Shown here: piece after piece, positions 1 to 7,414 of the stretch | How the letters are laid out: each line of letters opens with the position of its first letter | Numbering within the stretch: the stretch's first letter is position 1 | DNA from: JAMIFN01 sp035906235 | GTDB taxonomy: Bacteria; Pseudomonadota; Gammaproteobacteria; Burkholderiales; Burkholderiaceae_C | DNA length: 30,529 nucleotides | Assembly: GCA_035906235.1 (NCBI GenBank) | Contig: JAMIFN010000080.1 | Location: forward strand, 1 to 30,529 | Direction: 5' to 3' | The notes under the pieces: generated by a model | What the model was told of the DNA's origin: nothing | Seen by the model: the letters and a program-made list of their open reading frames with translations, nothing else | Databases searched by the model: none | Program-made: the position numbers and the translations under genes

Positions 1-830
1 TCGATATTGCGCAACTCGTTATGCCCGCCAATGTTGTAGCTTTGCCCAATTTGCCCTTGCGTCACCACGGTGTACAAAGCGCGGGCGTGGTCTTCTACAT
101 AAAGCCAATCGCGGATTTGCTGGCCCTGGCCGTACACGGGCAGGGGTTTGCCTTCTAGGGCATTCAAAATCACCAGCGGAATGAGTTTTTCAGGAAAGTG
201 GTAGGGGCCGTAGTTGTTGCTGCAATTGCTCAACACCACGGGCAGGCCATAGGTGCGCTGCCAGGCGCGGACCAGGTGGTCAGAGCTGGCTTTGCTGGCG
301 CTGTAGGGGCTGCTGGGGGCGTAGGGGCTTTGCTCGGTAAACAGCGGCAAGGCAGGTGCATGGATTCCCGCTTTCGCGGGAATGACGGCATCGGCATCAT
401 CAGGATGCGGCAGATCGCCAAACACCTCATCCGTGCTGATGTGGTGAAAACGAAAACCCGCTTTGCGCCCCGCATCCAAGCCTTGCCAATAACTGCGGGC
501 CGCTTCGAGCAAGGTGTAGGTGCCCACGATATTGGTGTGGATAAAGTCGCCAGGCCCATCGATAGAGCGATCGACATGGCTTTCTGCCGCCAAGTGCATC
601 ACGGCATCAGGCTGGTGCTGGGCAAAGACGCGGTTCAGCTCGGCGCGGTCGCAAATATCGACTTGCTCAAACGCATGGCGCTCGTGCTGCAAACATTCAG
701 CCAGCGATTGCAGATTGCCCGCATAGGTGAGCTTATCGACATTGACCACGCGGTCTGCCGTGTTGCGGATGATGTGGCGCACCAGCGCCGAACCGATAAA
801 CCCTGCGCCGCCGGTGATCAGAATTTTCAT
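1..830 (-). CDS. rfbB: dTDP-glucose 4,6-dehydratase (C-terminus beyond window)
   Basis: Extended short-chain dehydrogenase that converts dTDP-glucose to dTDP-4-keto-6-deoxyglucose, the precursor of rhamnose and other deoxysugars; cytoplasmic. The first 276 codons are visible; the rest lies left of base 1. The Rossmann motif GGAGFIGS is at residues 7-14, the catalytic TDE falls at 133-135 (the same numbering as enterobacterial RmlB, as remembered), and the YSASK motif places Tyr176 and Lys180. In enterobacterial RmlB the Tyr/Lys pair is at 167/171, so this protein has 9 extra residues between the two catalytic blocks. The extra piece, near residues 148-159 (VIPAKAGIHA), is the translation of a palindromic repeat (bases 358-388). 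The ATG is 6 bases behind tviC, so it is probably cotranscribed. Both catalytic blocks are intact and in frame, so I infer a working enzyme. Confidence 0.93.
   Translation of the reverse strand, partial: MKILITGGAGFIGSALVRHIIRNTADRVVNVDKLTYAGNLQSLAECLQHERHAFEQVDICDRAELNRVFAQHQPDAVMHLAAESHVDRSIDGPGDFIHTNIVGTYTLLEAARSYWQGLDAGRKAGFRFHHISTDEVFGDLPHPDDADAVIPAKAGIHAPALPLFTEQSPYAPSSPYSASKASSDHLVRAWQRTYGLPVVLSNCSNNYGPYHFPEKLIPLVILNALEGKPLPVYGQGQQIRDWLYVEDHARALYTVVTQGQIGQSYNIGGHNELRNI
358..388. repeat. dRS3-like palindromic element inside rfbB
   Basis: The perfect hairpin ATTCCCGC-TTTC-GCGGGAAT lies at 364-383, flanked by GCATGG and GACGG. It fits the neisserial dRS3 form ATTCCC-N8-GGGAAT (established knowledge). 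The same flanks (CGTCATTC...GAATCCAT on the minus strand) occur in palindromes at 20517-20700. Here it lies in the rfbB reading frame and codes for VIPAKAGIH. Confidence 0.85.
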
Positions 831-836
831 CTTGCT

Positions 837-1871
837 TTATTTCAAAAAACGCACATACCAGGGCATAGCTTGGCTGATACCGCTTTGAATATCAAAGGCT
901 GGCGCATAACCCAATAAGCGCCCAATTTTGCTGATGTCGGCTTGCGAGTGGCGCACATCACCCGCACGGAAATCGCGGTAGCTAGGGGCTTGGGTGTAAT
1001 CCACCCCCTGCGCGACCAATGCTGACTGCAAGGCACGGAACAAATCGTTCAAAGTGGTGCGCCCGCCGACGGCGACATTAAAGACTTGGTTGCGTGCATC
1101 TGGGTTGCTGGTGGTGGCAGCCAAGATATTGGCTTGCACGGTGTTGTCAATAAAGCAGAAATCGCGGCTGGTTTCGCCATCGCCGTTGATAAAGACTTCC
1201 TGGCCTTGAATCATGGCGGCAGCCCATTTGGGCACCACTGCGGCGTAAGCGCCGTTGGGGTCTTGGCGCGGGCCAAACACATTAAAGTAGCGCAGGCCTA
1301 TGCAGGCAAAACCGTAGCTGCGGGCAAAGACCTCGGCGTACAGCTCGTTCACATATTTGGTCACGGCATAGGGGCTAAGGGGTTTGCCGATGTTGTCTTC
1401 GACCTTGGGCAGGGCAGGGTGGTCGCCATAGGTGGAGCTGCTGGCGGCGTAGGTAAAGCTTTGCACCTGCGCATCGCGTGCGGCCACCAGCATATTGAGA
1501 AAACCGCCGATGTTGGTGGCGTTGGTGGTGATGGGGTCGGCCAAGCTACGCGGCACGCTGCCCAAGGCAGCTTGGTGCAGCACATAGTTCACCCCGTCGC
1601 AGGCCGTGCGGCAGTCGTCTAGATTGCAGATATCACCGCGAATAAAGCGGAAGTTCGCCCACTGCGCGGGGCTGACGAGGTGTTGTACTTCGTCTAAATT
1701 GCGCTGGTGCCCCGTTGCAAAATTGTCTAAACCCACCACGCGCTGGTTCAATTTCAGCAAGGTTTCTAGCAGATTGCTGCCAATAAAACCTGCCACGCCC
1801 GTAATCAGCCAAGTTTTAGGCGCGGCCAAAAGCTGCACCTGCCGTTGTGCGGAGGTGTCGGTGGCAGCCAT
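837..1871 (-). CDS. tviC: UDP-N-acetylglucosamine/-glucosaminuronate C4-epimerase, TviC/WbpP type
   Basis: Extended SDR epimerase of 344 residues that inverts C4 of UDP-GlcNAc or UDP-GlcNAcA, giving the galacto form; cytoplasmic, NAD-dependent. The nucleotide-binding motif TGVAGFIG is at residues 24-31, followed by LDNFATGHQRNLD. The catalytic site is SSSTYGDHP at about 144-152, with Tyr168 and Lys172 in YAVTK. The blocks FTYAASSSTYGDHP, LSPYAVTKYVNELYA and DFRAGDVRHSQADI match TviC/WbpP as I remember them. The start ATG overlaps the tviB stop by one base (TAATG), which implies translational coupling. With tviB it should supply UDP-GalNAcA for a capsule, exopolysaccharide or O-antigen. Whether the main substrate is the N-acetylhexosamine or the uronate cannot be decided from sequence. 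Confidence 0.92.
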   Translation of the reverse strand: MAATDTSAQRQVQLLAAPKTWLITGVAGFIGSNLLETLLKLNQRVVGLDNFATGHQRNLDEVQHLVSPAQWANFRFIRGDICNLDDCRTACDGVNYVLHQAALGSVPRSLADPITTNATNIGGFLNMLVAARDAQVQSFTYAASSSTYGDHPALPKVEDNIGKPLSPYAVTKYVNELYAEVFARSYGFACIGLRYFNVFGPRQDPNGAYAAVVPKWAAAMIQGQEVFINGDGETSRDFCFIDNTVQANILAATTSNPDARNQVFNVAVGGRTTLNDLFRALQSALVAQGVDYTQAPSYRDFRAGDVRHSQADISKIGRLLGYAPAFDIQSGISQAMPWYVRFLK

Positions 1872-3139
1872 TACAAACGCCCCTCGGCTTGGCCAAAAGG
1901 CAACAAGCCTTTGACATCAAACAGCACCGCGCCTTTGCGCCCCAACTCACGCAAGCCCGTAGCACCCAACGCGGCGTATTCGCTATGGCCTACGGCTATC
2001 AGTACCGCATCAAAATTCTGGCCTTGTGGCAGGCTGGGCGTGGTGCTCAAACCGTATTCATGCTCGGCTTCAGCAGGGTTGGCCATGGGGTCGTGGATGG
2101 TGACTTGGCAGCGGTAGGCTTGCAGGGCGCGCACGATGTCCACCACTTTGGTGTTGCGCACATCGGGGCAGTTTTCTTTAAAGGTAAAGCCCAGTACCAG
2201 CACTTTGCTGTTCAGCACCTCTAGGCCGTTTTTCAGCATCAGCTGCACCAGCCTGTCGGCCACTTCTTGCCCCATGCTGTCGTTGATGCGACGGCCCGCC
2301 AAGATGACTTCAGGGTGGTAGCCCACAGACTGCGCTTTGTGCGTGAGGTAGTAGGGATCGACACCGATGCAGTGCCCGCCGACCAAGCCCGGGCGGAAGG
2401 GTAAGAAGTTCCATTTGGTGCCCGCTGCTTCCAATACTTCCAGCGTGTCTATGCCCAATTTGTGGAAGATCAGGGACAACTCATTCATCAAGGCAATGTT
2501 CACATCGCGCTGGGTGTTTTCAATCACCTTGGCGGCTTCGGCCACGCGGATACTGCTGGCGAGGTGGGTGCCTGCGGTGATGATTTCGCGATACAGCGCA
2601 TCGACTTCGGCACCTATAGCTGGGGTTGAGCCACTGGTGACTTTTTTGATGCTGGGCAGGCGGTGCAGCTTGTCGCCGGGGTTGATGCGTTCTGGGCTGT
2701 AGCCGCAGAAGAAATCTTGGTTGAACTTCAGGCCGCTTTCGCGTTCGAGCACGGGCACGCAGTCTTCTTCGGTGCAGCCGGGGTAAACGGTGGATTCGTA
2801 AATGACGATGTCGCCCGCTTTGAGCGCCTTGCCCACGGTTTGGCTGGCTTTAATCAGCGGCGTGAGGTCGGGGCGCAAATAGGTATCGACAGGCGTAGGC
2901 ACCGTGATGATGAAGATGCTGCAGGCGCGTAAATCGTCTAGCTGTGTGGAAAACTGCAAGTGCTGGGCGGCAGCCAGTTCTTCGCTGGTGGTTTCCAGTG
3001 TGGCGTCGTGGCCAGCTTGTAGCTGGGCAATGCGGGTTTGGTTGATGTCAAAGCCCAGTACAGGGCGGTGTTTGCCGAATTCAACAGCCAGTGGCAGGCC
3101 AACATAGCCCAAACCGATGATTGCAAGGTGTTTTTTCAT
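1871..3139 (-). CDS. tviB: UDP-N-acetylglucosamine C6-dehydrogenase, TviB/WbpO type
   Basis: Nucleotide-sugar dehydrogenase of the UDP-glucose/GDP-mannose dehydrogenase family, 422 residues. It oxidises C6 of a UDP-N-acetylhexosamine twice with NAD+, giving the uronate. The NAD site is GLGYVGLP at residues 9-16, YESTVYPGCTEE is at about 114-125, and the catalytic Cys257 sits in GGHCIGVDPYYLTHK. FGYSPERINPGDK-type and FTFKENCPDVRNT motifs follow. I chose the ATG at 3137-3139 because GAGGG lies about 10 bases upstream and MKKHLAIIGLGYVG is the usual N-terminus; an in-frame ATG 12 codons earlier (base 3175) lacks that context and would begin inside the wzc stop region. It lies 26 bases behind wzc and overlaps tviC by one base. 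Close resemblance to Salmonella TviB is from memory. Confidence 0.93.
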   Translation of the reverse strand: MKKHLAIIGLGYVGLPLAVEFGKHRPVLGFDINQTRIAQLQAGHDATLETTSEELAAAQHLQFSTQLDDLRACSIFIITVPTPVDTYLRPDLTPLIKASQTVGKALKAGDIVIYESTVYPGCTEEDCVPVLERESGLKFNQDFFCGYSPERINPGDKLHRLPSIKKVTSGSTPAIGAEVDALYREIITAGTHLASSIRVAEAAKVIENTQRDVNIALMNELSLIFHKLGIDTLEVLEAAGTKWNFLPFRPGLVGGHCIGVDPYYLTHKAQSVGYHPEVILAGRRINDSMGQEVADRLVQLMLKNGLEVLNSKVLVLGFTFKENCPDVRNTKVVDIVRALQAYRCQVTIHDPMANPAEAEHEYGLSTTPSLPQGQNFDAVLIAVGHSEYAALGATGLRELGRKGAVLFDVKGLLPFGQAEGRL

Positions 3140-3165
3140 GCTGTCATTTCCCTCTAGAGTCATTT

Positions 3166-5457
3166 TTAAAACCATTTTTTCAAGGCAGCGCCCAAGCCCC
3201 GTTTGGCTGGCGTCGCCTGGCCGCCGTAGGTATAGGCATAACCGTATTTGTAGCCGTAGCGGTAGCGCGATTTGTTTTGCTGCATGTCGTTGAGCAAGAA
3301 GCCGGTAATGGCTACGCCTGCCTGCTGGGTGCGTTTGGTGATTTCGATGATTTCTTCGTTTGTACTCAAGCCTTCTTTCACCACAAGAATCGTTGCCCCC
3401 ACATGGCTACCCAAAATCAAGGGGTCGGTGACGGGCAGCACAGGCGCGGCATCCACAAGGATATGGTCGTAGAGCTGACTTTGGGCGTGCAAGAATTGCT
3501 CAAGTTGCGGGCGGCGCAGCAGCTCGGTTGGATTGGGTGGGTAAGTGCCGCAGCTGATGAGGTCCAGCCCGGGCAGCGCCTGGGCATGCAGAGTGTCTTT
3601 GAGTTCTGCCGTGCCTGCCAGCAATTCGCTCAAGCCAGGTTTTTGGGCAAAACCAAAGTATTTGTGCAAATAGCCTTTGCGGATGTCGGCGTCCAGCAGG
3701 AGCACGCGTTTACCTGCTGCGGCCAGCACTGCCGCATAGTTCACCGCGACAAACGATTTGCCTACGCCTGGGGTGGGGCCGGTAATCAGGGTGATGTTAT
3801 TGCGCGCGCCCAGGGTGGCAAATTGCATGGCGGTGTAAAAACTGCGCAGGCTTTCAATCGCGGGGTCTGATTGCGAGACTTTGGCCAATAAGTCGGATTT
3901 TTTCTTAGCGCCAAGGTCTTGGCTGATCACGGCCTGCAAGTCACTATGGGGCACACTGGCAAATACGGGCAGGCCGGTGATCTGTTCGACCTGCTCGGCG
4001 GTTTCAATGGCGCCGCGCATGGCTTTGCGTACCAACACAAAGGCGCAGCCCAGCATCAAGCCCAGCATCAAGGCGGCCGCCACGATAAGGCTCTTTTTCG
4101 GCGCTATGGGGCGTTCTGGCACTACGGCAGCATCAATCAGGCGCACCGTGCCGACCTTGCCCGCCTTGACCAAGCGCAGCTGTTGCGTGGTTTGCAGCAG
4201 GTTGGCGTAAAGGTCGGTCGAGACTTTCATGTCACGCGTCAGGCGTACCGCATCTTGCTCGACCAGGGGCAAGCGTTTGATTTGCACATTGACCCGATCG
4301 GCCTCGGCCTGGGCTTGCGTTAGCATGGCCTGAATAGCCTGCATATTGGGGTGATCTGCCAGGTAACGGGTCGATAGCTCTTGCTGGCGCTGCCGCAACT
4401 CGGCCAGCTTGCTTTGGGCGCTGGTGGTTTGGTCTAGCAAGGCTTTGGCTTCTTCGCCCAAATCGATGATGCCGCGCTGGTTGCGGTATTGGTTGTATTG
4501 CGCCTCGGCGCCTTCGAGTTCTTTTTTCAGCTCGGGCAGTTGCTTGGTGAGAAAGCTCAGGCTGTTGGCGGCCTCTTCGGTTTTGCGCTCGATGTTTTGG
4601 CGCACATAAATTTCGGCGACCGAATTCAAAATGGCGGCGATGCGCTGCGGATCTGCCCCCTGCATGCCGACACTGATGACGCCCGATTGTTTGCCCATCT
4701 CTTGAATTTTGAGGCCAGCCTGCAGCTTGGCCATTTCTGCCAGGCGCGAGCGGGCGGAAACCATAAACACCGTGCCAGGGTTGGCCTGCAGGCTATCGAC
4801 CCGAATGGCATAGCCTGCCTTGCCGTCAAAACTGAGGGCCAGGGTTTTGCCCACTTCGCCCTCAAAACGGCTGCCGTGCACAGGGCCGATTAGCGCATAG
4901 CGCTGATTGCCTAATGCCATGATCTTGAAGTCGAGATTGGTGCGCGAATTGGGCAAGACAAATTTGCCGACTTTGATGCTTTCTGCGCCCCAGGCATAGC
5001 CACCCATGCCAAAAAGGCCAGGTTCGCCCAAGTCATCGCGCCAGCGTGCAATGCCTTTGCCCACCAGCGGAAAATAGCGCGGCGCAGTAGTGATGTTTAA
5101 ACCCAGTTGCTCCACAGGGTATTGCGCAATCATGCGGCTTTTGAGAATTTCGATCTCGGCCGAGGCATCGGTTTTGACATCAAACAGGCTAGATGCCTCG
5201 CTGACGAGATTGCCGCCTATGCCTTTTTGGCTGTCTTCCACCTGCACGAGGATGTTGCTCTCGTAGATCGGGGTCGTGAGTAGGGCATAGGTCAACCCTA
5301 TCGCAAAAACGACGGCGGCAATTAGGGCAATGGTTTTTTTGTGATCGAGCAGGGTGTAGAACACCTCGCTGAGGTCAATTTCGTCCTGGACAGAATCGCC
5401 TGACCCCGATGAGCTGTAGCCGTTGCTGGCGCTAGAGGATGTGGTGCTGGTATTCAT
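3166..5457 (-). CDS. wzc: polysaccharide co-polymerase / tyrosine autokinase (Wzc family BY-kinase)
   Basis: Inner-membrane protein of 763 residues that controls polymer length and export by cyclic tyrosine autophosphorylation. The N-terminus is a Ser/Thr/Gly-rich tail (2-23). A Wzz domain lies between TM1 (about 42-62) and TM2 (about 457-477), with a predicted coiled coil at about 300-400. The cytoplasmic kinase has Walker A GPTPGVGKS (560-568), Walker A' LLLDADIRKG (586-595) and Walker B ILVDAAP (666-672). The C-terminal tyrosine cluster at 732-744 places Tyr at every second residue, seven in all. The ATG at 5455-5457 overlaps the phosphatase stop (ATGA); an earlier in-frame ATG at 5490 would overlap wzb further. 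Wzb should dephosphorylate the tail and Wza is the outer-membrane partner. The family is certain; the polymer is unknown. Confidence 0.95.
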   Translation of the reverse strand: MNTSTTSSSASNGYSSSGSGDSVQDEIDLSEVFYTLLDHKKTIALIAAVVFAIGLTYALLTTPIYESNILVQVEDSQKGIGGNLVSEASSLFDVKTDASAEIEILKSRMIAQYPVEQLGLNITTAPRYFPLVGKGIARWRDDLGEPGLFGMGGYAWGAESIKVGKFVLPNSRTNLDFKIMALGNQRYALIGPVHGSRFEGEVGKTLALSFDGKAGYAIRVDSLQANPGTVFMVSARSRLAEMAKLQAGLKIQEMGKQSGVISVGMQGADPQRIAAILNSVAEIYVRQNIERKTEEAANSLSFLTKQLPELKKELEGAEAQYNQYRNQRGIIDLGEEAKALLDQTTSAQSKLAELRQRQQELSTRYLADHPNMQAIQAMLTQAQAEADRVNVQIKRLPLVEQDAVRLTRDMKVSTDLYANLLQTTQQLRLVKAGKVGTVRLIDAAVVPERPIAPKKSLIVAAALMLGLMLGCAFVLVRKAMRGAIETAEQVEQITGLPVFASVPHSDLQAVISQDLGAKKKSDLLAKVSQSDPAIESLRSFYTAMQFATLGARNNITLITGPTPGVGKSFVAVNYAAVLAAAGKRVLLLDADIRKGYLHKYFGFAQKPGLSELLAGTAELKDTLHAQALPGLDLISCGTYPPNPTELLRRPQLEQFLHAQSQLYDHILVDAAPVLPVTDPLILGSHVGATILVVKEGLSTNEEIIEITKRTQQAGVAITGFLLNDMQQNKSRYRYGYKYGYAYTYGGQATPAKRGLGAALKKWF

Positions 5458-5900
5458 GTGCGGTTTAAGGTGGTGATTTTTTGCGCCCAATCGGCGATGC
5501 CCAAAGCCGTAAGGTCGGCGCTGGATTGGTAGCGTGGGGCGTCGCCCAAATAGGGGTCGGGAATGTCTTGCTGGCTGGCCTCGCAGATGCGAAATACGCG
5601 GCCACGACTGGTGGGATACTGCTTTTCGATATCTTGTCTTTGGCGCTGTTCGGCCACCAAAATGAGTTGCGCAGATTGCACCAAAAAAGCGTTGATTTGC
5701 TGCGCCCGGTGCGTGGCGATATCGGCACCTGCGGCCAAGGCCAGCGCCTGGGTTTGCTCCGTGGCAGGTTGCCCCAGCACCGCAGCCAAACCTGCGGAGT
5801 AAATCCGCAATTGGGGCAGGTGTTGGCGCAGCAGACCTTCAGCCAAAGGGCTGCGGCAAATATTGCCCGTGCAAACCAGCAAAATAGACTGTATCGCCAT
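5454..5900 (-). CDS. wzb: low-molecular-weight protein-tyrosine phosphatase (Wzb family)
   Basis: Cytoplasmic phosphatase of 148 residues, the usual size. The P-loop VCTGNICRSP gives the nucleophile Cys10 and Arg16 of the CX5RS signature, and the general acid is Asp115 in DIPDPYLGD. In this setting its substrate should be the phosphotyrosine tail of the Wzc kinase encoded next to it. Its stop overlaps the wzc start by four bases (ATGA), and its start is 12 bases behind wza, so the three are very probably cotranslated. The order wza-wzb-wzc matches Wzy-dependent group 1 capsule and exopolysaccharide loci. No oddity was seen. Confidence 0.94.
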   Translation of the reverse strand: MAIQSILLVCTGNICRSPLAEGLLRQHLPQLRIYSAGLAAVLGQPATEQTQALALAAGADIATHRAQQINAFLVQSAQLILVAEQRQRQDIEKQYPTSRGRVFRICEASQQDIPDPYLGDAPRYQSSADLTALGIADWAQKITTLNRT

Positions 5901-5912
5901 GGTCGTTAGCGC

Positions 5913-7412
5913 TTATTTGCGCAAGTCGTCGCCTGCTTTAATGAGGGCGGCGGTGGGCAAAATCAGGCTGATGACGCGGTTCCAACTGGCCAAGGTGGAG
6001 GCGTCGACATAGACCACATCTTTGGCCTGCAGATCAAACTGCTCGGCCAAAATAAGTGCCGCCGGGGTGCGGGCATCGAGGTGGTAGATGGTAGGGCGTG
6101 CGCCCGTTGCCGCATTGCTGCGGGTGCGCACCACATAGACTTGGCGCGCGTTGCCGACGATGGGGCTAACGCCTGCGGCTTCGCCCAAGGCGGCGTTAAG
6201 CGTGAGTTTGCCGTTTTGCATCAGCAAGGCGCTGGGTTTTTGCACCTCGCCAATGACATAGACCTTGCTTTCGTCGCGGCTGGGCAGGCGCAGCATATCG
6301 CCACTGGCCAAAATTACGCGATTGGGGTTGACGCCTTGCGCTACCAAATCGGTGTAATTGACGGTATAGGTGCTGCCGCTGCGGGTGAGTTGCAGGCGGC
6401 TTAAATCTCCCGTAGTCAAGGCACCGCCGGCGCGGTTGATGGCTTCAGGCAAAGACATGGGCAAATCGGTGATGCTGTACACGCCTGGGGTTTTGACCTC
6501 GCCATCGATGTACACGCGTTGGCTGCGGTAGTTTTGCACACGCACCGTGAGCTGGGGGTTGCGCACCATACGGCCCAGGGCAGTACTGAGTTTGCTATAG
6601 ACATCAGCCTCGGTCAGGCCCGCAACGCGGAATTTGCCCACAAAGGGGAACTGAATATCCCCCGCCGCATCCACTAAAAAGCCGACGCTGCCCGCAGTAG
6701 CGGCATCGCTGGTGCCCGTGGTGGTGGCCGTCATGGTGCTCATGCTGAATTCGGGGTAGCCCCAAACCGCGATAGAAAGGACATCGCCAGCGCCGATGCG
6801 GTAATCGCGCACGGCGCCCATAAAGCGTTGCATATTTTCGCGATCGCTGCGGCGCTCTTGCGCTAGGCTGGCCAGCAATTCTGGGGTAATGGTTTGCAGG
6901 CGAGGTTCTGCATCGCGTGGTACAGCAACCGGGGTTGCGGCTTGCGCGGTCGAGGGTGCTGCTGGCTTCACAGTGGCCGGGGCTGGGACTGCAGCGGGTT
7001 TAGGGGCGGCTACTGTATGTGCAGGGGCGGATGGTGCAACCGTCTCCACTGCCGGGCGTGAGCCAAGACCAAGACTGGGGTTGCGTGTAGCGTTGGTCGA
7101 AACCGCCATGACCGCCGTGTTGGTGACAGTGCTAGGCTGCGCTGTGGCCGTGGTATGCGCCCGCAGATTGGCCGTGATTGCATTCAAGGGCACCAATTGC
7201 GAATCGCCAGTATCCAGATTGTGGGAAAAATTCGTGCGGCTTGGCTCGGCTGCTTTGCTAGCGGCTAGCGTACCCGCAGCAAAAAACACGGGGGCGCGAT
7301 CTGCTTCGCTGGAATCGGTAAAACTGCCGCAGGCTTGCAGCAGGAAAGTCAGGCTCAGCACAGCGCTGGCGCTCGTCCAAGTTGATGGACGCAAAGGCGC
7401 GTGGTTTTTCAT
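5913..7412 (-). CDS. wza: outer-membrane polysaccharide export lipoprotein (Wza family)
   Basis: Outer-membrane translocon for capsule or exopolysaccharide, 499 residues. A lipoprotein signal peptide ends at the lipobox LLQAC, with Cys28 as the acylated residue. A region rich in Ala, Pro and Thr (about 88-170) follows and is predicted disordered; it makes the protein some 120 residues longer than E. coli Wza (about 379). The polysaccharide-export domain begins near YRIGAGDVLSIAVWGYPE (about 204-221). SLBB-type beta-grasp repeats begin at VYIDGEVKTPGVYSI (about 300) and VYVIGEVQKPSALL (about 384). The C-terminal helix SWNRVISLILPTAALI fits the Wza helical barrel. I start at the ATG with GGGAGA 9 bases upstream; a TTG two codons earlier is too close to that site. 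The rmuC stop is 2 bases upstream. Confidence 0.93.
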   Translation of the reverse strand: MKNHAPLRPSTWTSASAVLSLTFLLQACGSFTDSSEADRAPVFFAAGTLAASKAAEPSRTNFSHNLDTGDSQLVPLNAITANLRAHTTATAQPSTVTNTAVMAVSTNATRNPSLGLGSRPAVETVAPSAPAHTVAAPKPAAVPAPATVKPAAPSTAQAATPVAVPRDAEPRLQTITPELLASLAQERRSDRENMQRFMGAVRDYRIGAGDVLSIAVWGYPEFSMSTMTATTTGTSDAATAGSVGFLVDAAGDIQFPFVGKFRVAGLTEADVYSKLSTALGRMVRNPQLTVRVQNYRSQRVYIDGEVKTPGVYSITDLPMSLPEAINRAGGALTTGDLSRLQLTRSGSTYTVNYTDLVAQGVNPNRVILASGDMLRLPSRDESKVYVIGEVQKPSALLMQNGKLTLNAALGEAAGVSPIVGNARQVYVVRTRSNAATGARPTIYHLDARTPAALILAEQFDLQAKDVVYVDASTLASWNRVISLILPTAALIKAGDDLRK

Positions 7413-7414
7413 GG

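Noticed and set aside
198..917. A plus-strand frame of 239 codons across rfbB and the end of tviC
   Set aside because: It crosses two genes on the opposite strand; translation is unlike any family.
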